Below, in pieces: positions 23,059 through 33,069 of a DNA stretch of 33,177 bases. This stretch comes from Flavobacteriales bacterium (lineage in GTDB: Bacteria > Bacteroidota > Bacteroidia > Flavobacteriales > TMED113). The notes below the pieces were generated by a model that did no database searches, had not been told where the DNA came from, and saw only the letters and a program-made list of their open reading frames with translations. Position numbers and translations under genes: made by a program. The stretch's first letter is position 1, and the number at the start of each line of letters is the position of its first letter. The stretch is taken from contig PBCX01000005.1 of assembly GCA_002718035.1 (NCBI GenBank), forward strand, positions 139,638 through 172,814. Direction: 5' to 3'.

Positions 23059-24303
23059 ATGGATACAGCAGTTTTATTAGAATCTTTTTCAGATTTTAAA
23101 CAAGATAAAAATATTGACAGGGTAACTTTGATGACTATAGTTGAGGAAGTTTTCAGAGGGGTTTTTATTAAAAAATATGGTAGTGACGAAAATTTTGACA
23201 TAATTGTAAATGCTGAAAAAGGAGATTTAGAAATTTGGAAAAATAAGACCATAGTAGCTGATGGTGAAGTAGAAGACTTAGATTTTGAAATTCAACTATC
23301 TGATGCATTAAAAATTGAACCCGATTTTGAAATAGGAGAGGACTTTCCTGAGCAAGTATTTATGAAAGATTTTGACAGAAGATCAATCCTTACATTGAAG
23401 CAAAACTTAGCTTCAAAAATTAAAGAGTATGATAATAATATAATTTGTGAAAAATATTCAACTAGAATTGGAGAAATAATTTCAGGGGATGTTCACCACA
23501 TAAGAAGAAGAGAAATAATTTTAATTGATGACCAAGACAATGAATTGATTCTAGCCAAAGAAGATCAAATACCCTCAGATTTTTTCAGGAAAGGCGATAC
23601 TGTTAGGGCCGTGATTAAAGATGTAAAAATTAGGGGAGGAAAACCTCTTGTTATTATCTCTAGAGTTTCTCCCGAATTTTTATCTAGACTGTTTGAGCTA
23701 GAAATCCCAGAAGTAGCAGATGGAATAATAGTTGTTAAAAATGTTAAAAGAATTCCAGGAGAAAAAGCGAAGGTTTCTGTGGAATCATTCGACGATAGAA
23801 TTGACCCAGTAGGAGCGTGTGTGGGAATGAAGGGTTCTAGAATTCACAGTATAGTAAGAGAATTGGGTAATGAAAATATTGATGTAGTAAATTATACTGA
23901 CAATACAAAATTATACATTACCAGAGCACTAAGTCCTGCTAAAATATCTTCTATTAAAATAAATGAGGAATCAAAAAGTGTTGATGTAAATTTAAAGCCT
24001 GACCAGGTCTCTTTAGCAATAGGTAAAGGAGGTTATAATATTAGACTTGCCGGTCAATTAACTGGATATGAAATAGATGTTTATAGAGATGTAGAGGTCG
24101 GAGAAGAAGAAGATGTTCCATTGTCTGAATTTTTAGATGAAATTGATGATTGGATAATTGATGTTTTTAAACAAATTGGTTGCGATACTGCTAAAAGTGT
24201 TTTAGAGCTAGATGTTAAAGAGCTATCAAAAAGAACTGATCTTGAAGAGTCAACAATAGAAGAAGTTCAAAATATTTTGAAATCAGAATTTGATAATAAT
24301 TAA
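23059..24303 (+). CDS. nusA: Transcription termination/antitermination factor NusA
   Basis: A 414-residue RNA-polymerase-binding factor that modulates pausing, termination and antitermination. The N-terminal RNAP-binding domain (about 1-130) begins with the acidic ALLESFSDFKQ-like helix (VLLESFSDFKQDKN). The S1 domain follows (about 135-205, GEIISGDVHHI), then two KH domains: KVSVESFDDRIDPVGACVGMKGSRI (about 235-262) and DQVSLAIGKGGYNIRLA (about 315-331). The C-terminal tail (about 350-414) has HhH-like DTAKSVLELDVKEL and is acidic. rimP, which usually precedes nusA, is absent upstream. infB follows after 6 bases. Confidence 0.97.
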   Translation: MDTAVLLESFSDFKQDKNIDRVTLMTIVEEVFRGVFIKKYGSDENFDIIVNAEKGDLEIWKNKTIVADGEVEDLDFEIQLSDALKIEPDFEIGEDFPEQVFMKDFDRRSILTLKQNLASKIKEYDNNIICEKYSTRIGEIISGDVHHIRRREIILIDDQDNELILAKEDQIPSDFFRKGDTVRAVIKDVKIRGGKPLVIISRVSPEFLSRLFELEIPEVADGIIVVKNVKRIPGEKAKVSVESFDDRIDPVGACVGMKGSRIHSIVRELGNENIDVVNYTDNTKLYITRALSPAKISSIKINEESKSVDVNLKPDQVSLAIGKGGYNIRLAGQLTGYEIDVYRDVEVGEEEDVPLSEFLDEIDDWIIDVFKQIGCDTAKSVLELDVKELSKRTDLEESTIEEVQNILKSEFDNN

Positions 24304-24309
24304 TTAAAT

Positions 24310-26877
24310 ATGCCAGCAAGAGCTCCTAAAGTTGCAAAACAACTAAACATATCATTAAGTAGGATTGAGGATTTTCTTAATTCAAAAGGTTTTGAAGTTA
24401 AAATTAAACCAACTACAAAAATTGATGATAAACAATATGATTTGTTGTTACAAGAATTTAGTCAAGATGTAAGTGACAAGGCTAACATAAAGGAGGCAAT
24501 TGACTCTAATAGGAAGGAAAGAGAAATCAATATTTCGACCTTTGAAAACGATTCTATTAAAGAAAAAGAAAAATTAAAAGAAAAAAAGCCAACTATTGAA
24601 GAGAAATTAGTTAAAGAAGAAGTTGGTCAAGCTATAATTGATAAAGGGATTGAAAAAAAAGAAGAAGAAACACTCATTAATCATGATTTACATGAAGAAA
24701 AATCAGAGCATAAAAAAAATGATCTGAATAATGATTCGACAGTTTCTATTAAGAAAGATAGTCAAGACAAAAAAACTGATGAAGGAAAATATATAGAAGA
24801 AAATAAAAATACATTAAAAGGGCCTGTTTTAACTGGTGAAAAAATTGACTTAAGTAAATTCGAGAAAAAGAAACGAAAGGTGGCCTCATCATCACAAACA
24901 TTAAAAAAGGAAGGTAAGAAAAAAAGAAAAAGGATATTTAAAGACCAAAATAAAAATAATAATTCTCAAAAAAAACATTCTCCTGAAGTAGATAATGTAA
25001 AGATTCAGAAAAAAATTGCTGAAACCCTTGATAAATTAACAAATAAAGGAAAGTCAAGCTCTGTAAAATTTAGAAAACAAAAAAGAGAAGAAAGAAGAGA
25101 AAAAGCTCTAGAAGAACAAAAGATTGCTGATCAAGAAAAGTCAATTTTAAAAGTAACAGAATTTGTTACTGTTGGAGAGTTAGCTAGCATGATGAATGTT
25201 AATCCTAATGAAGTTATTTCCAGCTGTATGACACTTGGGATTATGGTTGCTATGAATCAACGACTAGATGCTGAAACATTATCTATTGTAGCAGAAGAAT
25301 TTGGTTTTCAAGTAGAGTTTGTTAGTGCTGATGTCCAAGAGTCAATAATTGAAGAAGATGATGATGAATCAAAACTATGTAAGCGTGCTCCAATCGTAAC
25401 AATAATGGGGCATGTAGACCATGGAAAGACATCACTTTTAGATTACATTAGAAAAGAAAATGTTATTGCAGGAGAATCTGGAGGAATTACTCAGCATATA
25501 GGTGCTTACGAAGTAACTCTAGGAGATGATCGGAAGATAACTTTTATCGATACTCCTGGGCATGAGGCCTTTACTGCGATGAGAGCTAGAGGAGCTCAAG
25601 TAACTGATTTAGCAATTATTGTTATAGCTGTTGATGATGATGTGATGCCTCAAACTAAAGAGGCAATTTCACATGCTCAAGCTGCAAATGTCCCTATAGT
25701 TTTTGCATTTAATAAAATTGATAAACCTAACTCAAGTTCTAATAAATTAAAAGAACAATTGTCATCTATGAATCTTTTGGTTGAAGACTGGGGGGGTAAG
25801 TATCAAAGTCAAGATATTTCTGCAAAAACAGGTCTAGGAATTGATGAGCTGTTAGAAAAAGTATTATTAGAGTCTGATTTGTTAGAATTAAAAGCTAACC
25901 CTGAAAGAAATGCAAGTGGAACTATAATTGAAGCTTCTCTAGATAAAGGGAAGGGATATGTTGCTACTATTTTAGTTCGAAATGGAACTTTGAAAAAAGG
26001 TGATTTTATTCTTGCTGGTCAATATACTGGAAAGGTGAAGGCTATGTTTGATGAAAGGGGTAATTTATTGAATCAAGCTGAGCCATCTTGTCCAACTGCA
26101 ATACTAGGCTTAAATGGTGCCCCTCAAGCAGGTGATGGATTTAATGTAATGTCTGAGGAAAAAGAAGCAAAACAAATTGCTACTAAAAGAAATCAACTAC
26201 AAAGGGAACAAAGTATTAGAACTCAAAAGCATATCACTTTAGATGAAATTGGTAGAAGGTTAGCAATTGGTGATTTCAAAGAGTTAAATATTATTGTTAA
26301 GGCTGATGTTGATGGATCGATTCAGGCTTTGAGTGATTCATTTTTAAAATTAACATCTGACCAAATTCAAGTTAATGTAATTCATAAAGGTGTAGGGCAA
26401 ATAACTGATTCAGATGTTTTGCTGGCCTCTGCATCCAATGCAATTATTATAGGTTTTCAAGTTAGGCCCTCTGTTTCTGCAAGAAAATTAGCGGATAAAG
26501 AATCAATTGATATTAGAATGTATTCCGTTATATATGATGCAATTAATGCTGTTAAAGATGCCCTCGAAGGCATGCATGAACCTGAGCTAAAAGAAGAGGT
26601 AATTGGGAATGTAGAGATCAGAGAGGTTTTTAAAATTCCTAAAGTTGGATCTATTGCAGGTAGTTATGTGACAGATGGAAAAATTGAAAGAAATTCTGAA
26701 ATTAGATTAATTAGAGACGGAATTGTTATATACACTGGTAAATTAGCTTCTTTAAAAAGATTCAAGGAAGATGTCAAGGAGGTTTCAAAAAATTATGAGT
26801 GTGGGCTCAATATTGAAAACTTTAATGATATAAAGGTTGGTGACTTCATTGAGGTATTTAATCATGTAAAATCTTAA
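24310..26877 (+). CDS. infB: Translation initiation factor IF-2
   Basis: An 855-residue GTPase that delivers initiator tRNA to the 30S subunit and promotes 70S joining. The first ~50 residues form an IF2_N domain, followed by a long charged Lys/Glu-rich linker (about 60-270) and a second N domain near 280-335 ([19 protein letters not shown]). The G domain has G1 GHVDHGKT (367-374), G3 DTPGHEAF (414-421) and G4 NKID (468-471). Domains II, III and the tRNA-binding C2 region follow to the end, including [19 protein letters not shown]. Full length for a Bacteroidota IF-2, which are usually somewhat longer. Its stop overlaps the convergent SPOR gene by 4 bases. Confidence 0.98.
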   Translation: MPARAPKVAKQLNISLSRIEDFLNSKGFEVKIKPTTKIDDKQYDLLLQEFSQDVSDKANIKEAIDSNRKEREINISTFENDSIKEKEKLKEKKPTIEEKLVKEEVGQAIIDKGIEKKEEETLINHDLHEEKSEHKKNDLNNDSTVSIKKDSQDKKTDEGKYIEENKNTLKGPVLTGEKIDLSKFEKKKRKVASSSQTLKKEGKKKRKRIFKDQNKNNNSQKKHSPEVDNVKIQKKIAETLDKLTNKGKSSSVKFRKQKREERREKALEEQKIADQEKSILKVTEFVTVGELASMMNVNPNEVISSCMTLGIMVAMNQRLDAETLSIVAEEFGFQVEFVSADVQESIIEEDDDESKLCKRAPIVTIMGHVDHGKTSLLDYIRKENVIAGESGGITQHIGAYEVTLGDDRKITFIDTPGHEAFTAMRARGAQVTDLAIIVIAVDDDVMPQTKEAISHAQAANVPIVFAFNKIDKPNSSSNKLKEQLSSMNLLVEDWGGKYQSQDISAKTGLGIDELLEKVLLESDLLELKANPERNASGTIIEASLDKGKGYVATILVRNGTLKKGDFILAGQYTGKVKAMFDERGNLLNQAEPSCPTAILGLNGAPQAGDGFNVMSEEKEAKQIATKRNQLQREQSIRTQKHITLDEIGRRLAIGDFKELNIIVKADVDGSIQALSDSFLKLTSDQIQVNVIHKGVGQITDSDVLLASASNAIIIGFQVRPSVSARKLADKESIDIRMYSVIYDAINAVKDALEGMHEPELKEEVIGNVEIREVFKIPKVGSIAGSYVTDGKIERNSEIRLIRDGIVIYTGKLASLKRFKEDVKEVSKNYECGLNIENFNDIKVGDFIEVFNHVKS

Positions 26878-27275
26878 AATTTTTCCTCTTTCAAAGGAAT
26901 TTGAATAATAAAGCAATCAGGAAAATAATTTTTTATTTCCTTCATTTTTTTTTCAGCTGCGACTTTTTTCATAAAATACTCTGTTGTGACCTTGAAGAAA
27001 GGTGCTTCATAAAAAAAATCAGCTGAAAAATTAGGAAAGAGTTCTTCATATTTTTTTTTTACTTTCCATGTTGAGTAACGATTTTCATTATGATATAACT
27101 GAATTTTATAAACATTAACTTTCTTCTCAAAAAAACTATTATATGTTTTGAGAATTTTTTTTATTTCATCACTTTTTTCTATGAATAGGTTTTGATTTAA
27201 ATTAAATTCGCCTTGACTGAATGAGTAGTAAAAAGATGAAAAGATTAAGCAAATGAATAAAGTTGTTTTTTTCAT
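26874..27275 (-). CDS. Secreted SPOR-domain protein
   Basis: A 133-residue protein with a signal peptide ([20 protein letters not shown]) and one SPOR-like domain from about residue 55 to the end: [42 protein letters not shown], ending [13 protein letters not shown] domains bind peptidoglycan strands lacking stem peptides. The usual GxF turn is replaced by the YEAPFFKV form common in Bacteroidota. It lies between infB and the act cluster in reverse orientation, a position I recall as conserved in flavobacteria. A role at the cell wall is likely; nothing more specific can be read. Confidence 0.85.
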   Translation of the reverse strand: MKKTTLFICLIFSSFYYSFSQGEFNLNQNLFIEKSDEIKKILKTYNSFFEKKVNVYKIQLYHNENRYSTWKVKKKYEELFPNFSADFFYEAPFFKVTTEYFMKKVAAEKKMKEIKNYFPDCFIIQIPLKEEKF

Positions 27276-27376
27276 TTAATTATTATTTTTTTAAGTCCGT
27301 TATTTAGACTGATTCTAAATTAACAATTTATTTAAATTTACATATATTTTTTCATGTTTTTATGCAAATAGATTTT

Positions 27377-27384
27377 TATATTTG
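27377..27384 (+). promoter_or_regulatory. Probable -7 box for the act (alternative complex III) operon
   Basis: TATATTTG matches TANNTTTG and ends 22 bases before the actA ATG, giving a leader of about 16 bases. It sits in the 131-base gap between divergent SPOR and act genes. A clear -33 TTG is missing at the expected distance. Confidence 0.5.
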
Positions 27385-27406
27385 TGATACAATTTTTATG
27401 TACTAA

Positions 27407-28636
27407 ATGTTGAATAAAACAGTATTTTATTTCACCTTACTTTTTTGGGCTCTTAGCGCTAATTTTTCCTACGCTCAGGTTGATTATTTAGAGGGTCATG
27501 ATTTAGTTAGGGGTGAAGAGCTTTATAAGGCTAATTGTACAGCGTGTCATAGAATTGGTGATTATAAATCTGCAAGACTTATTGGACCTGGTCTTAATGA
27601 AGATATTTTTAATAAGTATTCAGAACAATGGTTACTTGATTGGATAAGAAATTCTTCTGCCTTAATTGAGAGTGGAGATGAACAAGCTGTATCTATTTTT
27701 GAAGAATTTAACCAAAGTGTAATGACCGCTTTTCCTACCTTTTCTGATGAGGATATAAAGGACATTTTAGCTTACATAGAAAATCCCCCAGTTGAAGAAG
27801 TTGCTGTAGTTGAGACTTTAGACATTGAAGTTGATCAAGATCAGTCTATTAATACGCCGTTGTTATTGTTAATAGTTTTAGTTTTATTTTCAGTTTTAGG
27901 TTTTTTAGTTTTTATTAAAAACTCTCTTAAAAAAGCGTCCAAAATTGAAGAAACTATTTTTCAAGGTATTAAGAAGTGGATATTTAGTAATCTTGTCATT
28001 GTCATAATAGTTACTCATTTAGGAGTTTTAAGCTTAGTTGTATTAGGTTGGCAAAGTTTATCAAAAATAGGAATTTCACAAAATTATCAACCTGCTCAAC
28101 CAATAGAGTTTTCTCACAAAGTACATGCTGGTCAACAAGGGATAGATTGTAATTATTGTCATTCAAGTGCAAGGAAAAGTAAACACTCTGGAATTCCTTC
28201 TGCAAATGTATGTATGAACTGCCACGCTAATATAGTTGAAGGGCCAACTCATGGTACAAAAGAAATTGCAAAAATTTATAAAGCTGTAGGATACGATGTT
28301 GATTCAAGGTCTTACATTGAGGGTTATGAAGAACAACCAATTAAATGGATCAGGATTCACAATCTACCAGATCTTGCTTATTTTAATCACTCTCAACATG
28401 TTGTTGCTGGTGGATTAGAGTGTCAAGAGTGTCATGGGGCAATTGAAGAAATGGATGTTGTTTATCAAAAAGAAAAATTAACAATGGGTTGGTGTATTAA
28501 TTGCCATAGAGATACTAAAATAGATTTAGACAATCCTTATTATCACGGTTACAGCGATTGGATTGAGAAACATAAGAAAGCTGACTTAACTGTCGAAGAT
28601 ATTGGTGGACTGGAATGTGGAAAATGTCATTATTAA
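27407..28636 (+). CDS. actA: Alternative complex III subunit ActA, six-heme cytochrome c
   Basis: A 409-residue multiheme cytochrome c with a signal peptide ending near SYAQ (residue 24). Six CxxCH heme sites are present: C44 (CTACH), C248 (CNYCH), C269 (CMNCH), C339 (CQECH), C363 (CINCH) and C404 (CGKCH, three residues from the C-terminus). The first belongs to an N-terminal monoheme cytochrome c domain (about 25-130), separated from the pentaheme ActA core by two membrane segments (about 149-169 and 190-214). ActA passes electrons from quinol oxidation toward a soluble or oxidase-bound cytochrome c. It heads the cluster, 7 bases before actB. ActA of the family is described as pentaheme, so the added N-terminal heme module is notable. 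Confidence 0.93.
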   Translation: MLNKTVFYFTLLFWALSANFSYAQVDYLEGHDLVRGEELYKANCTACHRIGDYKSARLIGPGLNEDIFNKYSEQWLLDWIRNSSALIESGDEQAVSIFEEFNQSVMTAFPTFSDEDIKDILAYIENPPVEEVAVVETLDIEVDQDQSINTPLLLLIVLVLFSVLGFLVFIKNSLKKASKIEETIFQGIKKWIFSNLVIVIIVTHLGVLSLVVLGWQSLSKIGISQNYQPAQPIEFSHKVHAGQQGIDCNYCHSSARKSKHSGIPSANVCMNCHANIVEGPTHGTKEIAKIYKAVGYDVDSRSYIEGYEEQPIKWIRIHNLPDLAYFNHSQHVVAGGLECQECHGAIEEMDVVYQKEKLTMGWCINCHRDTKIDLDNPYYHGYSDWIEKHKKADLTVEDIGGLECGKCHY

Positions 28637-28643
28637 ATAAGAA

Positions 28644-31600
28644 ATGAAAGAACAGAAAAAATATTTTAAGAGTCCATATTTAAAAGGAAATGAAGATTTT
28701 CTTCACAAGGAGTTTTCTGATAAATTACCAACAGATCATTTTTTAGCAGATCAAAATAATAGTGATTATGGAACAAGCAGAAGAGATTTTTTAAAATTTT
28801 TAGGCTTTAGCACTGCAGCTGCTGTTTTATCTTCTTGTGAATCTCCTATTCAGAAATCAGTACCGTATCTTAACCAGCCAGAAGAAATAATTCCAGGTGT
28901 TGCAAACTTTTATGCTAGCACGTACTATCAAGAAAACACTTTTGCAAGTATTTTAGTTAAGACCAGAGAAGGTAGGCCAATTTCAATTTCCTCCAATAAA
29001 GATTATGAAAAGACTACTTATGGAGGAGGTTTAAATTCAAGAGGATATGCAAGTGTACTTTCTTTATATGACTCAAATAGATTAAAATCGCCTTTGAAAA
29101 ATAATAAGGAATTATCTTGGGATAAATTGGATGCTGAAGTTATAAAGTCACTGAATCAGATTTCAAAAACTAAAAAGAAGATAGTATATTTATCTCCTAC
29201 TGTTATTAGCCCATCTCACAAAAAAATACTAGAATTATTTCAAAAAAAATATAAAAATGTTGAGATTGTATACTATGATCCAATATCAAAGTCATCAATT
29301 ATAGAAGCTAATAAAGCCTGTTTTGGGGAGTCTTTTGTTCCAACATATAATTTTGACAAAGCCAAGGTTGTAGTCTCTTTTGAAGCGGATTTTTTAGGAG
29401 ATTGGCTGGATACAAGTCACGGAAGAAAATATAGTTTTTTGAGAAATCCAGGAACAAATATGTCTAAGCATTATCAGTTTGAGTCTTTACTGACATTAAC
29501 TGGTTCAAATTCAGACAAAAGAGTTCCTGTAAATCCAGATGAACAATTAAAATACTTAATGTATATCTTTGCGAAGTTAAGTATGTCTGATCAGGGCCCT
29601 GATATAGAAAATTCAAATCATAAAAAATTGCTTGACAATATTTGCAAAGAGTTGCAAGAAAACCTGGGTAAAAGTCTAGTTGTTTCTGGCAGTAGCGATC
29701 CTCAGAACCAAATCATAGTCAATGCCATAAATTATTTACTTGATAACTACTCAAAAACTATTGACTACAATAATAAATCAAATTTATATAGTGGAGTTAA
29801 TTCAATTTTTAAAAGATTTTTAGATGATATTGAAGTAAATAAAATAGGAGCGTTAATAATTAATGATTTAAACATTATTTATAATTTCCCTAAGCTTAAG
29901 GAAAAATTAAATAATGTCAAACTAAAAATTCAGATAACTGACTCAAAAAATGAGACAAGTAATTACATGGATTTTACATGCCCTAAGTCTCACTTTTTAG
30001 AATCTTGGGGAGATGCTAGCCCCTATACTGGAATTTATACAATTCAGCAACCTACAATAAATCCACTTTTTAATTCAAGAGAGTCTGAGCAAATTTTGTT
30101 GAAGTGGATTGGGGTTAATGACTCCTATTATAACTATTTAAAATCTTTTTATAAAAGTATGGCTTTAAATAAATCATGGAATAAAATATTGCATGATGGA
30201 TACTGTGAAATTGACTTTAAAGCAAAAGATTATGTTTTTTCTTCAAAAGTTGCTCAAGAAATAACTAAAAATTATTTACCTGATAATTCTGTTGAAAATA
30301 ATGAATTTTTGATGTTTTATTCTAAAACATCAATGGGCGATGGTTATCAGTCGAATAACCCTTGGTTACAAGAACTGCCCGACCCTGTTACTAAAGTAAC
30401 GTGGGATAATTATTTAACTATCAATCCAGTTCACGCCAAGAATTTAGGTCTGAAAAATTGGCACGTCTCTGATGGTGCTCTTAATGGTGATGTTGTTTTA
30501 GTTAAATTGGGAGAAAAGAGCTTAAAAGTACCTGTTTATATTCAACCTGGTCAAAAACAAAATGTTTTAGGTCTTGCTTTTGGATATGGTAGAAATGAAA
30601 GTGGTAAAGTAGGTAACGGAATTGGAGTGAATGCATTTGACATTTATGACAATTTTAATTTAGTTCAGAAAAATAATTTTTCAATTACAAAAGTTGAAGG
30701 AGTAGAACATGAATTTGCTTGTACTCAAAATAGTCATACAATGATGGGCAGAAGTATTGTTAAAGAAACGACGTTGAATGAATATCTTAAAAATCCAAAA
30801 TCAGGTAATGAAGACTTTAAATTAGAATCCTATAAAGGAAAAGTCTCCGCAAGTGAATTGAATCTTTATCAAGAGTGGGAGCCATCTGTACATTTTTGGA
30901 ATATGTCAATTGATTTAAGTAAATGTCATGGGTGCGGAGCATGTGTAATTGCTTGTCATGCTGAAAACAATGTACCTGTAGTTGGTAAACAAGAGGTTAG
31001 AAAAAATCGAGATATGCATTGGTTAAGGATAGATAGATATTACTCAAGCGATATGACAAAAGATTTAGCTGAAGAAAAAGGAATTGGTGCTATTGAAATG
31101 TATAAAATGATGGAAGAACCCTCTAGTGAGGAAAGTTTAGAAGTTGTTTTTCAGCCTGTAATGTGTCAACATTGTAATCAAGCTCCTTGTGAAAATGTTT
31201 GTCCAGTTGCCGCCACTACACATTCTAATGAAGGTTTAAATCAGATGACTTACAACAGATGCATTGGTACAAGATATTGCATGAACAATTGTCCTTACAA
31301 GGTTAGAAGATTTAATTGGTTTAATTATAAGGATAACGATAATTTTGATTTTAACATGAATGACGACTTAGGCAAAATGGTTTTAAATCCGGATGTCACA
31401 GTTAGGGCTAGAGGAGTTATGGAAAAATGTTCTATGTGTATACAAAATATTCAAAAAACAAAATTAGATGCAAAAAGAGAGAGAAGAAAAATAAGAGATG
31501 GAGAGGTTAGCTGTGCGTGTGAAACTGCGTGTGACACCGGGGCAATAGTATTTGGAGATGCTCTTGACTCAAACAGTAGAATAAGTAAGGAGAAAAACCA

Positions 31601-31700
31601 CCCTAGAACATATGCACTGCTGGAAGAGTTGAATACACAACCTTCAGTATTTTATAAAACAAAAGTTAGAAATAAAAATAAAGTAAATAAAAATGTATAG
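28644..31700 (+). CDS. actB: Alternative complex III subunit ActB (molybdopterin-like/iron-sulfur fusion)
   Basis: A 1018-residue periplasmic subunit. A twin-arginine signal, TSRRDFLKFLGFS at residues 44-56, is set back from the N-terminus, as usual for this TAT-variant family; VLSSC after it (Cys65) resembles a lipoprotein box. The middle (about 80-745) is a molybdopterin-oxidoreductase-like fold that in ActB carries no cofactor. From about residue 760 comes a ferredoxin-type domain with four cysteine groups: CHGCGACVIACH, CQHCNQAPCENVCP, CIGTRYCMNNCP, and CSMCIQN paired with CACETAC, expected to hold three [4Fe-4S] and one [3Fe-4S] clusters. It relays quinol electrons to ActA. Its 3' end overlaps actC by 8 bases. 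Confidence 0.95.
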   Translation: MKEQKKYFKSPYLKGNEDFLHKEFSDKLPTDHFLADQNNSDYGTSRRDFLKFLGFSTAAAVLSSCESPIQKSVPYLNQPEEIIPGVANFYASTYYQENTFASILVKTREGRPISISSNKDYEKTTYGGGLNSRGYASVLSLYDSNRLKSPLKNNKELSWDKLDAEVIKSLNQISKTKKKIVYLSPTVISPSHKKILELFQKKYKNVEIVYYDPISKSSIIEANKACFGESFVPTYNFDKAKVVVSFEADFLGDWLDTSHGRKYSFLRNPGTNMSKHYQFESLLTLTGSNSDKRVPVNPDEQLKYLMYIFAKLSMSDQGPDIENSNHKKLLDNICKELQENLGKSLVVSGSSDPQNQIIVNAINYLLDNYSKTIDYNNKSNLYSGVNSIFKRFLDDIEVNKIGALIINDLNIIYNFPKLKEKLNNVKLKIQITDSKNETSNYMDFTCPKSHFLESWGDASPYTGIYTIQQPTINPLFNSRESEQILLKWIGVNDSYYNYLKSFYKSMALNKSWNKILHDGYCEIDFKAKDYVFSSKVAQEITKNYLPDNSVENNEFLMFYSKTSMGDGYQSNNPWLQELPDPVTKVTWDNYLTINPVHAKNLGLKNWHVSDGALNGDVVLVKLGEKSLKVPVYIQPGQKQNVLGLAFGYGRNESGKVGNGIGVNAFDIYDNFNLVQKNNFSITKVEGVEHEFACTQNSHTMMGRSIVKETTLNEYLKNPKSGNEDFKLESYKGKVSASELNLYQEWEPSVHFWNMSIDLSKCHGCGACVIACHAENNVPVVGKQEVRKNRDMHWLRIDRYYSSDMTKDLAEEKGIGAIEMYKMMEEPSSEESLEVVFQPVMCQHCNQAPCENVCPVAATTHSNEGLNQMTYNRCIGTRYCMNNCPYKVRRFNWFNYKDNDNFDFNMNDDLGKMVLNPDVTVRARGVMEKCSMCIQNIQKTKLDAKRERRKIRDGEVSCACETACDTGAIVFGDALDSNSRISKEKNHPRTYALLEELNTQPSVFYKTKVRNKNKVNKNV

Positions 31701-33069
31701 GTCACCAGTTAGAGAACCATTAATAACAGGAAATAAAGATTTACACGATATCACTGTTGATATAGCTAGACCTATTGAAACAAGTGCTAACACGTGGTGG
31801 TGGTCATTATTTATTGTTTCGGCTATTGCTATGCTTTGGGGCTTTGGATGTATTGCTTATACTATTGGTACAGGAATAGGTGTATGGGGTTTAAACAACA
31901 CAATTGGTTGGGCTTGGGATATAACAAATTTTGTTTGGTGGGTTGGTATAGGTCATGCTGGTACGTTAATTTCTGCAGTTTTATTGTTATTTAGACAAAA
32001 CTGGAGGCTCTCTATCAATAGAACCTCAGAGGCGATGACAATTTTTGCGGTTATGCAAGCAGGTCTATTTCCTTTAATTCACATGGGTAGATTGTGGGTT
32101 GGCTTTTGGGTCTTTCCTCTCCCGAATCAGTATGGTCCGTTATGGGTTAACTTTAATTCTCCTTTACTTTGGGATGTATTTGCTATTTCAACTTATTTTT
32201 CTGTATCTCTTGTATTCTGGTATATGGGTCTTATTCCTGATTTTGCTATGATTAGAGACAGAGCGGTAAAACCTATTACAAAAAAAATATATTCTTTCAT
32301 GTCTTTTGGTTGGAGTGGAAGGGCTAAACACTGGCAACGTCATGAAGTAATGTCTTTAGTCTTAGCTGGTTTATGCACACCTCTAGTACTTTCTGTCCAT
32401 TCAATTGTTAGTATGGACTTTGCAACTTCCGTTATTCCTGGATGGCATACAACTATATTTCCGCCATATTTCGTAGCTGGAGCTATTTTTGGTGGTTTTG
32501 CTATGTGCCAAACCTTACTTTTAATCGCTAGAAAAGTTGTTAATTTAGAAGATTACATTACAATGACTCACATAGAATATATGAATATTATTATTCTAGT
32601 AACTGGATCAATTGTTGGGTGTGCTTATATTACTGAGTTATTTATTGCATGGTACTCCGGAGTTGAATATGAACAATATGCTTTTTTAAATAGAGCTACA
32701 GGTCCCTATTGGTGGGCTTATTGGGCAATGATGACATGTAATGTAATTTCTCCTCAGTTAATGTGGTTTAAAAAATTAAGAACAAACATATTATTTACAT
32801 TTATAATTGCACTTTTTGTACATATTGGTATGTGGTTTGAAAGATTTGTGATTATTGTTACTTCTCTACATAGAGATTTTTTGCCATCTAGTTGGTCCAT
32901 GTTTTCACCTACTTTTGTTGATTTGGGAATTTTTATAGGAACAATAGGCTTTTTTCTAGTACTATTTCTAATTTATGCTAGAACGTTTCCTGTTATTGCT
33001 CAGGCAGAGTTAAAAACAATTGTAAAAACTAAAAGTTCAAAATATAATAAAAATAAAAATGGAGAATAA
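31693..33069 (+). CDS. actC: Alternative complex III subunit ActC (NrfD/PsrC-like quinol-binding membrane protein)
   Basis: A 458-residue integral membrane protein with about ten helices, of the NrfD/PsrC family, that anchors ActB and provides a menaquinol-binding site. Conserved stretches include WWWSLFIVSAIAMLWGFGC (about residues 34-52), WDITNFVWWVGIGHAGTLIS (about 75-94), RHEVMSLVLAGLCTPLVLSV (about 216-235) and GMWFERFVIIVTSLHRDFLP (about 379-398). The last has the Arg/His pattern characteristic of ActC and ActF. The start overlaps actB by 8 bases and its end overlaps actD by 11, so translation of the three is probably coupled. Confidence 0.96.
   Translation: MYRSPVREPLITGNKDLHDITVDIARPIETSANTWWWSLFIVSAIAMLWGFGCIAYTIGTGIGVWGLNNTIGWAWDITNFVWWVGIGHAGTLISAVLLLFRQNWRLSINRTSEAMTIFAVMQAGLFPLIHMGRLWVGFWVFPLPNQYGPLWVNFNSPLLWDVFAISTYFSVSLVFWYMGLIPDFAMIRDRAVKPITKKIYSFMSFGWSGRAKHWQRHEVMSLVLAGLCTPLVLSVHSIVSMDFATSVIPGWHTTIFPPYFVAGAIFGGFAMCQTLLLIARKVVNLEDYITMTHIEYMNIIILVTGSIVGCAYITELFIAWYSGVEYEQYAFLNRATGPYWWAYWAMMTCNVISPQLMWFKKLRTNILFTFIIALFVHIGMWFERFVIIVTSLHRDFLPSSWSMFSPTFVDLGIFIGTIGFFLVLFLIYARTFPVIAQAELKTIVKTKSSKYNKNKNGE

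Noticed and set aside
23004-23252. Minus-strand open frame of 82 codons over the nusA start and the hairpin
   Set aside because: Antisense to nusA and containing the terminator stem; no recognisable protein features.
31794-31994. Plus-strand 66-codon frame rich in Tyr, Cys and Trp inside actC
   Set aside because: Off-frame reading of the membrane-helix codons of actC; composition is an artefact.
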